A stretch of 64,000 bases of DNA from Akebia trifoliata (GCA_017979445.1 CM030719.1:28043317-28107316); one strand, 5' to 3'. Positions 1-11,428 are shown, counted from the stretch's first letter. Program-made: numbers and translations. The notes: generated by a model not told the origin, from the sequence alone.

Positions 1-260
1 ATCAACATCAATGTGTTTTTTGAGATGTCATCACACATGGTGGTATATATGTTTTATGAGAATAAAGAAAAATGATATATGACCATGTTGTTTCGATGGA
101 CACAGTGTGAATACTTGACAAATCCAAGAACCTCCAACAATTGATGGAAAGTTAAATTCTCTAGCACGAATAGTTTTGAGTGATCAAACTCACTTCGGTT
201 ATGAGGACCCTAAAATCTTACAAGAAGCATTTAATGAAAAAATAAAATAAAATTAAAAAA

Positions 261-477
261 GAGTGTGATAAACCAACTCTCCTAGTAGCATACTCAAAAT
301 ACTCTCCTGACGTGGCGTGTGCTAGAACCATAGACTTTAGGCGGGATACACAACTGCACATGCCCATAAATCTGTGCAACTGTGTATCCCGATGAAAGAA
401 AATCTGTGTTTTGGCACATCGCACGTCACGAGAGTATATTGAGTATTCCACATGGCGGTGTCATATTATCATTATTT
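261..477. mobile_element. Snap-back (family A) element A1, 9 bp TSD
   Basis: Long imperfect palindrome. The left arm (ACTCTCCTGACGTGGCGTG and AACCATAGA) reappears inverted in the right arm, around a core containing CGGGATACACAACTG and its complement. It is flanked by exact 9 bp direct repeats ATTAAAAAA (252-260 and 478-486). A 9 bp duplication is typical of Mutator-superfamily insertion. No coding capacity, so non-autonomous. Confidence 0.8.
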
Positions 478-487
478 ATTAAAAAAT

Positions 488-691
488 GAGTTGTGATTTT
501 CTGACTCCCCCCTCTGACATACTACCCCATACTCTCCTAACGCGGCATGCACTAGAACCATAGATTTTTTTCCTCGGGGATGTGCAGTTGTGCACCCCGA
601 TGAAAAAATCTATGGTACTAGCACATTCCCTGTCAAGAGAGTATGGGGGAGTATCTAAGAACGCGAAGAGGGGGGTAGAAAATCATTATTC
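488..691. mobile_element. Snap-back (family A) element A2, 9 bp TSD
   Basis: Palindromic element starting GAGTTGTGATTTTC and ending ATCATTATTC, with exact 9 bp duplications TTAAAAAAT (479-487 and 692-700). The core carries AACCATAGAT and its complement around CCTCGGGG. Its left duplication overlaps the right duplication of A1 by 8 bp, so one of the two inserted into the target of the other. Confidence 0.85.
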
Positions 692-712
692 TTAAAAAAT
701 AGACTAGAGAAA

Positions 713-935
713 GACTAGTGATTTTTGAATTCAACCTGACAGCCGGACTAAAAAACTCACTGACGTGTCATGCACAAAGAACCGTGAATTCTTTCGCTCG
801 GGATACACAACTACAGATGGCAGGTCAGTTAGGTTGATTGTGTATCCCGAGGGACAGAATCTACGATTCTTTGCTGATGCCATCTCAGTGAGTTTTTGAG
901 TCCCCTTGTCAGGTTGAGTTAAAAAATCAGCATTC
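713..935. mobile_element. Snap-back (family A) element A3, 9 bp TSD
   Basis: Starts GACTAGTGATTTTT and ends AATCAGCATTC, flanked by exact 9 bp duplications CTAGAGAAA (704-712 and 936-944). Outer arms (CAACCTGACA) and the GGGATACACAA core are inverted copies of each other. The outer arm sequence differs completely from A1 and A2, while termini and core are the same type. Confidence 0.85.
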
Positions 936-1207
936 CTAGAGAAAACATGAACCCACAATTAAGATGCTAAATACAGATAGACCATGACGGTGGTCTGTTC
1001 AAATTTATAAGATCTCAGCTATAAACAGAGTCAAAACGGTAATGGATACACTATGTTGACCTTAAAAGCACAACATGCACTGGAATAATTATCTGTTGGG
1101 GTTATAGAGTCTATTTCATGATAATTTAAGATCAATTTAATGAGAAATGAATTGCAGCTTGGACATAAGAGAACTCCTAAAGTAATTGGTAATTTGAATG
1201 TCTCATT
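936..1207. other. Intergenic, no gene seen
   Basis: AT-rich DNA between the A3 duplication and the SINE remnant. No ORF with family features and no clear repeat was recognised. Confidence 0.5.
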
Positions 1208-1406
1208 AAAACCAAGCCTTGATAAGTTCCTCAGAAAGGGTAGGTCAAGTGTTCGAAACCCCATGAAGCTATAAATTCTATGGGACCTCACCCTCTAGGG
1301 TCCGGTTGACCCTCGACTCAACCAATTGCACGTAGGACTTCCAAGGGGGCGGTGCATGTGACCGTGGGATTAGTCTCACCCGAAAGGTGAGGATACCCAC
1401 GATAAG
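1208..1406 (+). mobile_element. SINE (family S1), 5'-truncated
   Basis: tRNA-derived SINE remnant. It keeps a Pol III box B-like GTGTTCGAAACCCC and a tail ending GGATACCCACGATAAG. The same head, box B and tail occur in reverse orientation at 50,854-51,006. The 5' end with box A is lost or degenerate. The tail is about 50 bp longer than in the other copy. Confidence 0.7.
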
Positions 1407-2133
1407 CAAAAAAAGAATAAAAATAAATCAAGCAACTAATCAGATGGTTAAGTTGTCCACCAATAAGACAATATGCATATATATATATATCAAGAAACCT
1501 AAACTAAACCCAATCCCAAGGAAAATTATATGAAACATAAATGGATTAATCGAAAAATTCTCCTTTTTGTGCCAATTACTCCAACCTTAGTAGATAGATC
1601 TTCTCATCCATGACTGTTTTACCAACCAATGTGGCACCACCCCTTAGGAGTCATTGGCTAGTCTGAACTCCAAATGTGACCAAATCCAGTAACGTATCAA
1701 TCCACATCAAATATTTGAGGCCAATCTCTAAATTCAGAACCATTTTATATATAACTTGAAAGAATAAAACAAATATAATCTTATTAAAATGAATGTAAGT
1801 ATGTAACCCGTTTCTCGCCATGGCGATCTAAAATATGTTAGGATCAGTTAATAAATATCAATTAATTAACCAACTTATGAGATTTTAGGAGAATTAAAAA
1901 TAAATATAATCAAAGTTGTTTGAACTTCGAAATTGAATTATTAAGAGAGGGACTTACATTTCTTTACTGGAAAAGAGGAGGACATTTAGCCTAACTATCA
2001 TTTATGAGTTGTTGAGGTAAAGAACTTGGTGGAGTAAGTAAAAAGAGTTTCTCCATTAAAGTTGAGTCTCTAGCTATCTCTGCTCCTTGTTTTGTAACCA
2101 AACATGGAGAGGCCAACAGAAAAAGAAAAAAAA

Positions 2134-2346
2134 GAGTCAGTGATAATATGACTCATCAGGTGGCAGATTCAATCCACTCTCTTACATGATAAGTTCAGAA
2201 CCGTACATTTGTATGCCTTGCGATACATGACTGCAATTCCCTTAAAAGAAGTATCTCAAGGCGTACAAATCTACGGTTCCAAACTTGTCACATCAGGAAG
2301 TTGATTGAGTATGCATGCCAACTGGCGAGTCATATTATCAGGACTC
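2134..2346. mobile_element. Snap-back (family A) element A4
   Basis: Palindrome with ends GAGTCAGTGATAATATGACT and AGTCATATTATCAGGACTC. Inner arms carry AGAACCGTACATTTGTA and its inverse. The flanks are A-tracts, so a 9 bp duplication (8/9 match) is not informative. Confidence 0.65.
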
Positions 2347-2377
2347 AAAAAAAAATAAAAAATCAATGGTAGAGGCC

Positions 2378-2600
2378 CACAGCCACGTCAGCACATTGTT
2401 GAATGCAGTTAGTGTAGCACAACTCTTAAAATAATGACTTTATTTTATTTTTGAGTCGTGCCACAAGCGTTTGGACACTATGTTCAACATTGAGCTGATG
2501 TGACAGTGCACAGATAACCATAGATTTTTTTCTTCAAGATACAAGTTAAAAATCAACGGCTGGACAGTCCAACTCAATGTTGAATGTAGAAACTCCATTT
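2378..2600. mobile_element. Rearranged family A-like hairpin A5
   Basis: Contains inverted and direct copies of a segment around TTCAACATTGAGCTGATGTG plus one core half (AACCATAGATTTTTTTCTTC). It looks like a partly deleted or recombined family A element. Limits are approximate. Confidence 0.4.
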
Positions 2601-3425
2601 TCCTTTATTTTTGACAAGTTGGCAAAGGAAATCAATTGAATTGAACTTCTATTATTGGTAGGTTGGACTCATTTTTAAGATAAGTCACAAAAATAAAAAT
2701 GAGTATTTATGTAAGGTAAGAAGGAGAGATTTTTTTGCCCACTCCCATGGAAAAGTCAATCTCCAATTTCATAGAATCTGGGATGACCAATGGCATTTAA
2801 CTTAATGAGCGTAGTTTTATAAATTTGAGATGCCCCCAATACACGTTGATTCATGTGATTGATTGATTCGAAATTCTATGAAATCTTGAATTGATTTTTT
2901 GAGATTTTTTTTTTTTTTTAAATTAGAAGTATCCTTACAATTAATTAGAAGGTGGCATGTGCAATCGTACAGGTATTTGAAGGGATTATTTACAATTAAA
3001 AATATTAATTAAAGCGTGGTTTTGAAGATTACATAGGAAAAAGGATATTTTGGAATTTAAACTAACCAACCTAATTTTAGGGACGTGCAACAGTAATTTT
3101 CTTAAATTTTAACTAAAATGACTTTGATTATATTAAGTTTAAATGTTAAAGTGGGAGCATTTTTGGATTCTAAATTTTGGTGTTGAACCACTTCTACTCC
3201 ACCTTCTCTTGTTATGATAGTAAAGATTTAAGAGATTGTTTAAAAAGTTTCAAGAAGATAATCCAACTATTTAATTGGTTGTATCATTTAATGTAATGCA
3301 ATACAGTGACATTTTTATAATTAAAAAAAAAAAAAAACTAATATGTATTTGTGTCACTAACACACAATATTACCCACCTCTAATTATAATAATAGTAAAG
3401 ATATAATGTATGATACAAAAATTAA
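2601..3425. other. Intergenic, no gene seen
   Basis: AT-rich, with poly-A/T tracts and scattered stops on both strands. No supported gene or repeat. Confidence 0.5.
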
Positions 3426-3578
3426 GAATAATGCTGAAGCGACCCTGACGTGAAAGTATATGAGAATCATAGATGCTTTCCTCGAGATACAATTGAAAAA
3501 TCATCTATGGTTCCCATCTACTTTCATGCAAAGATGTGTGATATAAGGTCTAATATTGAGGTCACTCCAACATGACTC
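3426..3578. mobile_element. Snap-back (family A) element A6, inverted orientation
   Basis: Starts GAATAATGCTG and ends CATGACTC, the reverse of the usual terminus order. Core halves AATCATAGATG and ATCTATGGTTC face each other. The right outer arm (GAGGTCACTCCAACATGAC) matches the element at 11,429. Flanking 9-mers agree at only 6 of 9 positions. Confidence 0.65.
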
Positions 3579-3745
3579 AAAGACTAATTAATATGGATTT
3601 GAAACTAACAATAGCTCACCCTTCTTTCATTATAATAGGGAACGTACATTACAGTTTCTTGTCTCTTAACATTCATGATTGCAATGGCTTGACTTCCAGC
3701 TGCCTATAAAATGTAGAAGCTAAAAATAAGTCAATAGCAGAAGTT

Positions 3746-3980
3746 GATTAGAATGTTTGGTAACACTTCTGAAGTCTAGAAACATTTGAAGTCTTGAAAC
3801 TAGAAATTAGACTTTAAAAGTTTCATCCAACACACCCCCATCGTTGGTTCAAAAGTTTTGAATTTTGGTTCTGAAGTCTAAAATCTAAAATGAAACAAAC
3901 GGACATAAAGCTTTTGAAATCTAAATTTTAAAGATGGACCACCTCCATTCAAACTTCAGAAGAGTTACCAAACACATACT
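3746..3980. mobile_element. MITE with GTTTGGTAAC terminal repeats
   Basis: Ends carry GAATGTTTGGTAACACTTC and, inverted, GTTACCAAACACATAC. The interior repeats variants of CTGAAGTCTAGA. It resembles the larger element at 43,901-44,638. No convincing target duplication could be read here. Confidence 0.5.
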
Positions 3981-5038
3981 AACTTTCAAATCTAGTTTTT
4001 ATTGAAATTAGATGGAAATTAATGACATAATTTTCTTAGAGCCCTAAAATTTTGATTGAGAGCCTTACCATGAGGCGAGTTGTCGAAACCCTTCGAAAAC
4101 ATTAATTGATGGCAGTATTGCAGCTTGGTGAGAACTAGGCTTGTATTTAATCAGTCCCAAGCTCAGATTTAAGACTGATATCATCCCAGGTTGACACCTG
4201 CATTGTAAAATATGATTAATATTTTGTATAAAGTTTGGATGATAATAGTGATGATGATAATGATTACGTTTTTAAATTTATGTGATCAAATGCTATCGAA
4301 TGCTCGATCCATGAAATAAATAAATAAAAAAGCATGTTATCTTTTTCTTGAACTCTTGATCAAGACACTTGCTTTGTAATTGCCATCAAATATGCTTTAT
4401 TTGGTAATTTAAATGGACTAATGATTGAAGAGAAAAATGACCTTAATGATGCAAGTTGAATACTTTAATGAGTCAAAAGAGAAATTTGAAAGAAGCAAAT
4501 TAATGAGACTTCTTGGTCCATGGCCCTCTGAAAAAACCCATAATGATTATGGGAATTCTTCCAAATCTTAGCTCCTTTTTAGGCATGCTTGCAACTTTCC
4601 AGAGGCACAACTCCTCCCTTTTCGAAAATAAATAAGGACTTGTTTGACTGATAGGAAAATCGATTTCTTGGAAAAATACGATTTGCTTTTGATCAAAGGA
4701 AAATCTTCTTATCTCTTTAAAATGATTTTATTGCAGGGAAAGAAAATTTGATGTTAACCCTTTCATGTAGACTGGTGCAAGATTCCGCTCAATTTTTTGT
4801 CAAAATTTGACTTTTTCTATAAAATCAAATGTCGTCAAACAATTTCTCAAGAACTTTCTTGGGATCACCATATTAGAACATTAGCATCACACAACCAAAT
4901 CCTTCATCAATGTCCCATAACAAATTAATAGAGTGAATAATATTTCATAATCACCATAAAAATAAAAATAAAAAACATCTTATCATAAGAGGACAATAGG
5001 GAATATTATTGCATTACACACCTCTATAACATATCTAC
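3981..5038. other. Intergenic, no gene seen
   Basis: 3' flank of the small minus-strand gene that follows. A possible degenerate MITE lies near 4,630-4,850 (GACTTGTTTGACTG against GTCGTCAAACAATTTC), too weak to call. Confidence 0.4.
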
Positions 5039-5860
5039 TTAACAGTTACAAGATGTGTTTTTAGTGTAGACCACCTTAGAAACACCTCTCGAGTTATCGG
5101 CTTGGCTGTTAGATTTGGTGTTGAAAGAAGTAGATTTTCCTTGCCTGTTTTTCCTTCCGGGCAAAGATGATCGTGGAATGAAAACTCCGGTTCCATTGCT
5201 TTCTCTTTTCCAAGTTTGCTTGTAGAGTAATGGAGGCGGTACACTAGGATGGCACGCTTGAGTAAAAGCCTGGGTGATACTTGAACATAGTTAGTCATCC
5301 TTAATGTTATTTCATATTTTTGGGACATAAGTTGCACAAAATTTTGTTCATCAATTCAATTTTGTCTACAGTCACATTCTATGTTGATTCAAATATTCTT
5401 CGGTGACTCGTGAAGAAGCATAAAATTTCAACCATTAAAACACAACATCCAACAGTCGGGATAAAACACATATCCCTAAAATGATTTGGGTTTCAAATCC
5501 CACTCAGTATGTCAAATGAACTTGTCGTGTTATACAATTTGAAAGTAATATCTATGCACAAAATACAATTTTTTCCCCAATAAGATAATAAGGCCTTATC
5601 ACAAAGATTTGAGGTCGGCTAAATGAATATGGCTCCTCCATTCTACACTATCCAAAATTAAGTATTCTCGGAATAAAATGTTTGATCAGGATTCATTTTT
5701 ATATATTTTTCCCCCTAAATGTAGAGTAATCATGGGTATGAATGCAAACCTGGAGAGAAAAAGAGGGAGAAGGTTTAACAGGATCCTCTTCATCATCCAT
5801 GATTAGAAGTGTGATCTCCTTAATTAAATCAGCAAAGAACGCATCATCCTCTACTTCCAT
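5039..5860 (-). CDS. Small conserved plant protein of unknown function
   Basis: Two-exon gene built by hand: exon 1 5860-5750 (37 codons), exon 2 5269-5039 (77 codons including stop). The GT-AG junction is phase 0 and joins SFSLQ to AFTQACHPSVPPP. The predicted protein is 113 aa. The N-terminus is acidic with a hydrophobic run (EDDAFFADLIKEITLLIMDD). The C-terminal half is basic and Ser/Asn-rich, with a GTGVFIPRSS motif followed by GRKNRQGK. I recall this short architecture from unannotated small proteins of other dicots, but no biochemical role is known to me, and no signal peptide or membrane segment is seen. A TATAAAT box lies about 100 bp upstream (minus strand, 5967-5961). A single-exon reading of exon 2 in another frame also gives an ORF, but the spliced frame keeps the conserved motif. 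The exon model is well supported; the function is unknown. Confidence 0.7.
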
Positions 5861-5960
5861 ATCGACAACTTAGCTTCACAGCTTGAAGAGCTAGTTAACA
5901 AGACTCACACAAACCAAAGCGAATGAAACTTGAGTTCTCACTCTCGAAACTTTTTTTTAT

Positions 5961-5967
5961 ATTTATA
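5961..5967 (-). promoter_or_regulatory. TATA box of the small unknown gene
   Basis: TATAAAT on the minus strand about 100 bp upstream of the ATG at 5860, a normal plant spacing for TATA plus a short 5' UTR. Confidence 0.5.
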
Positions 5968-6330
5968 ATTATCTTTGGCTGAAGGATAACAATGGGTATT
6001 ATATTAATAGGAGAAACCAAGGGATGAATGAATTGGTGTAAGTTGGGAGTTTGTGGGTTGGTGGGTACTCATAGTGGCACTTAGCCAGAATAAGTTCCAA
6101 TCCACAGAAGTCATGAAGTATGTGATGATATATTCTTGTTGGCAAGAACCCACTGCAACATATTTAGGGGTAAATTACCATTACGTGACCAACATTTGAC
6201 GAATATATGATTCCAAGCGAAATTGTCATCACTTTTTCGTAAATATCTCCTAGTTTAATCCAATATATATCCCTTATTCACATGGTTGTGATTTGTGAAC
6301 GCTACTGATATTTCTCTCTAATTTTGACAT

Positions 6331-6470
6331 GAGTCGTGCTGGAGTGACCTCAGTGGGAGACACTTTGACGTGGTGGCGCGCACATGTCTGTAGATGTGTT
6401 TTATTCCGAGATATGTGCACGCCACCACGTCAAGGTGTCTCCCACTGAGGTCACTACTCCAGCATTAATC
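6331..6470. mobile_element. Snap-back (family A) element A7, 9 bp TSD
   Basis: 140 bp, almost perfect hairpin: GAGTCGTGCTGGAG...CTCCAGCATTAATC. Exact 9 bp duplications TTTTGACAT lie at 6322-6330 and 6471-6479. The arms contain GACGTGGTGGCG and its inverse. This is the cleanest hairpin of the family and lies between the small gene and the NPH3 gene. Confidence 0.9.
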
Positions 6471-6897
6471 TTTTGACATCCCCCCCTCCACTTGGATTTT
6501 GGTATATATTTGCAATACCCTTTGACTGCTGTCTTGCCTCAGAGATACACCAAAGTTACAAGAATACCCTCACATTTGACCTTTTGTCCAAATACCCTTT
6601 TACACACCTAGTACTGTGGAAATACTAGGTGACAGTGTGAAGGGAGAGAGATAGATAACCATCCAAAACTTTTCCCTTCTTTATTTTGGTGTGAAAAAAT
6701 AGCAAATCAATCAAACAGTATAGTTTAAATTTCATCAGATCATCAAAATAATCCAACTGTTTTGATGAATCTTTTAAGCGGGCCCATTGATCCTACGGAC
6801 TGGATCCAATACATTATATGACCATTGTATTAAGTGCAATAATATTGGACTTAATACATTATAAGCAAATTTTCTTACCTAAGTTTACTCTTTTGAC

Positions 6898-9702
6898 TCA
6901 CTTCTTCACAAGCCTTTGAAGCTCTGATCCACAAACTTGCAAGTCAGTGACTTTCACCTTCATCTTCTCAACCTCTTCCTTCAATATCTCTAACTCCTTT
7001 TGGGGTTTGACACATCTCTTACCCACTCCTCTTCTTACTCTAACAATTTCTTGAGACTTTGCTCTTCGATAATTTGATCCATCGGCTACTATCGAATGCA
7101 TCATATTTATCTGTTCCATAAGGATAAACCGAACTCTAACATTCAAGGGCAACCGATCGTTCTTCATCACATGGTTGTGTGCTTCTAGTGAGAGCTTATT
7201 ATATTCCATGGTTCCACATATACTTCTTCTTTCCTCTTCTGTCAGTGTAGGGTGTGCCTGCACATTTCAAGTTAGCTTCAGTTACATGAAGAGAAGTTTT
7301 TAATGCCTTTAATTACAATCCAGCGCTTCGTGGGAGAAGACTATTTTGCAACATGGGCAGGTTAAAATTTTGTCGGGCAACATAAAATTCGTTACCAAAC
7401 ACACCCCTTAAAGATCAAATATCTAGGCCTAATTAACTCCCTTGATATGTGTCAATGTTCTTAATATCTTTTTACATTTTTCACATACCCTTTGTTTTAA
7501 ATCTAACACGAATTAAAAGCATACCTTGAGGTACATGTCTATGGCTCTATAGAGTATGTCGTCACAATATCGGGCCTTTTCTGGCAATGCTTCGGCAAGT
7601 AATTTGAAACTTTTCACCGAGAGATTCTTGTCCCGGGCGACTAGTGTGAGATATTCATCAACCACCTTAGCCACTGAAACAATTCCTTGCAACATTGGAG
7701 TACCTGATAGATATGCAACATAAGCTTCGACCACCCTAATGATTAAGCTCACATCGTAAACGGTATCATTATCTCCATAATTCTTCACGACAAGGTCTTC
7801 TGCATAACAACTCTCCAACATCATAGCCACTCTTCTTTCTAACTCAATCGTTAATTCTTGATCCATCTTCATCATCAACCCCAACTTGAGAAGGTGTAAT
7901 AGGAAATTGCACGAAACAGAACAATTCTCGGTAGGGAGAACCCTAATCAAGCTTTCAATAGTAACTCTTCCTACCTCATTGTGATCACAATGGGTAATGA
8001 TTTTGAATGTGGAACTCCACCTTGAGGCCCAATATACAATGCAAGCTCCAACTAACCCCGATTTCATTCCCTTTTTCTTAATTGCATTAATCACCTCGAC
8101 GAAGTATTTCATTTTAAGGAACGATACATCTTCAAACCACCAATTTTCTTCGACTACGTGACCATCACCACTACTGATTGCTCGGGCCTCTGTACAAGCC
8201 TTCCAAGCGATTGATTCAGAACATCGTTTAACAACTTGTAACTCTTCTGCCCATGAAGAGACAGCCTCACAACTCTTCAGAATCTGAATTGTTTCTTTCC
8301 ACGACGAAAATATGACAAAGCTTAGGAAAGCTTCTGTCATGGAAATAAGATTTCCTTGCTCAAGATCCTCGCTCATTTCTAGAAAATGTGCGGCACAGTA
8401 CAATGGCACAATGTTGGTTGATGTCAGATTGACCACTAGTCCATAACAGAATTTTACTACTAATTCCATGATTTGTGCACCACCGGGAATGTTGTCTATT
8501 TGAATTTTGAGGGAAGAGTATGTGTCTCCATTCTTTCTTCTTTGGAACACTAATCTATTAAAATATTCACTTCTTGAGACCATAGGGAGCTGAACAAAAG
8601 AAGCACAAATGACGTTTAAAATTATGGAGACATTTGTGGGTTACCCATTTTCCACAACAATAAACTTCTAAGAGTTTTAAATTTCAAATAGAACATTGCT
8701 TGGTAATTTTCTCATTTTTTTTTCCTTTCAAGACTATTTTCTCCAACACAAAACCTTATGTTATTTACATGTCAAATACATAATTAATGTTGATTCAAAT
8801 ATATATGTAATGGAAAGGGTAGGGTCCTTAGACTCATGGAAAAGTAACTCATATGAACTGACTCACAATGATGATTATGTAAATGTAAAGTTAACAGATT
8901 AGATAAAAAGAAGTATCCCTAGAATACATCACGGATCTCTAAGATAAATCCCAGCCGTTGGATTTAACATTTACATGGTTGGAATTGTGTGTGAATGTAT
9001 GAGTTCATTTTCGTAAGTCTACAGATTCCAATCCCAATGAAAAAAATATGTAAATATGTCTTGATTATTGTGTTTATTTTCTTATTGAATTAAAAGACTT
9101 ATTGTGTATCAGAGGAACTTGTGTAGGTTTTCTTCAAAACTTAGTACAAACATTGAGATAACAAATAATTTTGGCAAAATTGGGTTTTCTTATATCCTGA
9201 AGGCAGATTCGTTAGAAATGCAATCATACTTTCAAGTGGAGTGAGGGTCTGTTGCCTATAAAACAGTTTAGGATCTATGTGCCTCGTAGAAATTTCTTAT
9301 ACTATTTTTCATTCCATATCATCAACATTATTTATCGTCAAAGACAGAGATATCGCAATGTACCTTGTGCAAATGAAAGTGGTTCTCTCCCACTTGTACA
9401 GTCAGATCACTTTCAACATTTGTCCGGACGAACCTACATAATATAGTATCCATGGCAATCTCCAAAGCATCAACCACATGTTCAATACATACATACATAC
9501 ATACAAACATATGCAGGTATTCATAAAAGAGAGCTTACCAGCTTTGTTTTCTTCTTTCAAGAGCTTCTACTGTCATACCCACATTGCCCGGAAAAATGAC
9601 ACACCGATTACGCTTCCCAACAGATGAAGGCGAACATCTTCGACTTTCTTGTTCAAGGTTTGATCTTGTCGTGAGTAGTCTCCTCCCAGGCGGTAACGAC
9701 AT
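6898..9702 (-). CDS. BTB/POZ domain protein of the NPH3 family
   Basis: Four exons by hand: 9702-9539, 9433-9364, 8589-7525 and 7257-6898, giving 552 aa. All junctions are GT-AG and in phase. The first joins ERRKQSW to FVRTNVESDL, a common start of the BTB region in this family. The second joins HFHLHK to LPMVSRSEYF, and the third MYLK to AHPTLTEEERR. The BTB domain covers about residues 55-165 and the NPH3 domain about 200-480. The hallmark near its end is LSLEAHNHVMKNDRLPLNVR. The C-terminus has a short coiled coil (KELEILKEEVEKMKVKVTDL). Family members act as substrate adaptors for CUL3 ubiquitin ligases, often in phototropin or auxin-transport signalling. This one resembles the At5g17580-type subgroup, but the specific role is not inferable. 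An in-frame stop 27 nt upstream supports the ATG at 9702. Intron 1 is only 105 bp and holds a CATA repeat. Confidence 0.82.
8590..9363 (-). other. Intron 2 of the NPH3-family gene
   Basis: AT-rich intron between the BTB start exon and the large BTB/NPH3 exon. Plus-strand ORFs here are chance. No mobile element was recognised. Confidence 0.7.
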
Positions 9703-10470
9703 ACCTAGTGCTCCTTGTTTTCTCTATCGAGCTTCACCGAGTATATAAATTTTAGCCCGAAAAGGATGACACTTTAGTTCAATTTGGCAACTAAATTGTA
9801 GCCAACATCAACATCTCAGACAAGTCTAGACCTCTTCTCACGGTTCATATGATTTGGAATATATTAATTGGTTAAAATCATCGATGAACCCACCGAGCAA
9901 ACTGTGGGGTCTGATGCATTAGATGGAAGACATGACATTTACAGTTAATATGATCAGGTCACATTGAATGCTGATGTTATATCATGCACCAAAGTTGATG
10001 AGATTGAAGAAGAAGACTAGTCTTAAGGTGATGGAAGGAAATTGGCCACGCCTATATTTCAATAATAATAGGAAACAAAGGGGACCAACCTATTAATTGC
10101 ATAAACTATAAGTGAAAGAAGTTCATACAAGTGTAAGAAGGCCATTGTTCTATTTATATGTCACACTAAGAATGTTGGAGGTTGAAAATGATAGATGGGG
10201 GAGAATTTGATGGTAATCGTTATGTATATATGTATGTGTAACATGCAAGTCCAAGCTTTAGTCCTAACTTTAAATATATATTTTTTTAAACTTAAAAACA
10301 GTCTTGTTGATAATAAATAAATAAAAAGTTAAAAACCTATGTTACTATGAGATCACTAATCTAACGTTATATTTACACCTAAGACCCAAGGAAAAAATCA
10401 AAAGTGAACTTTCAGACCATAAATACATCTATTAACTTTATTAAGATTTTGTTAGATAATATTTCAAAGC
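9703..10470. other. Intergenic, upstream of NPH3-family gene and tRNA
   Basis: No gene seen. It holds the presumed promoter of the minus-strand NPH3 gene, with a TATATA-like stretch near 9739, and AT-rich sequence upstream of the tRNA. Confidence 0.4.
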
Positions 10471-10544
10471 GGCCTATTAGCTCAGTTGGTTAGAGCGTCG
10501 TGCTAATAACGCGAAGGTCGCAGGTTCGAGACCTGCATAGGCCA
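10471..10544 (+). tRNA. trnI-AAU: tRNA-Ile (anticodon AAU)
   Basis: Complete cloverleaf of 74 nt. The acceptor stem GGCCTAT pairs with ATAGGCC, followed by discriminator A. The D-arm holds box A (TAGCTCAGTTGG), the anticodon loop reads CTAATAA (AAT), and the T-arm GCAGGTTCGAGACCTGC holds box B. No intron and no encoded CCA, as expected for a nuclear gene. A CAA lies just upstream and a T-run from about 10,557 serves as Pol III terminator. Confidence 0.96.
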
Positions 10545-10556
10545 AACAAACAACAC

Positions 10557-10566
10557 TTTTTTTTTT
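10557..10566 (+). terminator. Pol III T-run terminator of tRNA-Ile
   Basis: Uninterrupted T-run about 13 nt after the tRNA 3' end, the usual RNA polymerase III stop signal. Confidence 0.75.
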
Positions 10567-10737
10567 CAGAGCTCCCCCCTCTCTCTACATACTACAAAAG
10601 CACACTTCAATGGAAGATCAAACCTCAGTCTCCTTAGAAGATTTGATTATTTATGATTGGCTGTGGAGATGTAGCAGCAGAGGAGCGGAAGTTGGATCTT
10701 TTTGTGGGATTGGTGGTTTGTACTTCGTTCTTATTGC

Positions 10738-10952
10738 ATGGTTTTAAAACTCATTTTGACATCTCAACGAGACCTGTAGTCTAGGACGAGATATCTGATT
10801 TATTTGAGTCGTTTTGGACAAGATTTAAAAAAATGCCTTGGACATAGAATAAACCATGTCTTTGAGAGGAATTGTCAACTCATCTTGTTAGTGAATGATA
10901 CTGAGACAACTCAGACGAGCCGTCTGAGTCTCGGATGAGATTTAAAACCATG
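10738..10952. mobile_element. MITE with ATGGTTTTAAA terminal repeats
   Basis: Ends carry CATGGTTTTAAAACTCA and, inverted, TGAGATTTAAAACCATG. The interior is rich in variants of GAGTC/GACTC. Flanks TCTTATTG and TCTTATTT agree at 7 of 8 positions, which suggests an 8 bp hAT-type duplication. Degenerate relatives occur near 17,930-18,160, 32,860-32,960 and 54,850-54,950. Confidence 0.6.
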
Positions 10953-11428
10953 TCTTATTTTAGGGAAAGAACTTGAGGGTGTAAGAGACTTAGGTTGGGG
11001 AGTTTTGGGTTTGTTTTTGTTGTGAATTTTTTATAGGTAAAAATTATGTTGGAAGAAAATGATCAAAGATTGGATTTGTGGATTTTGGTCTCGTGCTTTG
11101 ACTTGATGCCTTTTTTGGATTAGAGCAGAATTTAATTCAAGGTTTATAGGGTACGTTCTTCTTCGGCTGTTTTTTTTTTTTTTTTGAAAAGATCAACAGG
11201 ATTAAGATAAACCCAGACCAACTACAACCTAAGGAAGAGGAAACCTCTTTGATCCTGAGAAACAAGAGAAGTTAGAGAGCTAGAAATAGTCCCACAATCA
11301 ATTTCTAAACAACTCACAATACTAATAGAAGAGGTAAGATGATCCGCCACCTAGTTAGTTCAAGGCTTATAGGTTCTTCTTCGGCTGCTTTGATAAGTAG
11401 ATACACAACCAATACACCAAAAATAACT
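10953..11428. other. Intergenic, no gene seen
   Basis: AT-rich with T-tracts. The phrase around TTATAGGTTCTTCTTCGGCTG recurs about 230 bp apart (11,147-11,171 and 11,368-11,390), a short direct repeat. No gene supported. Confidence 0.4.

Noticed and set aside
1031..1291. Minus-strand ORF with MGFRTLDLPFLRNLSRLG
   Set aside because: The same peptide appears from the SINE copy at 50.9 kb; it is a reading of SINE S1, not a gene.
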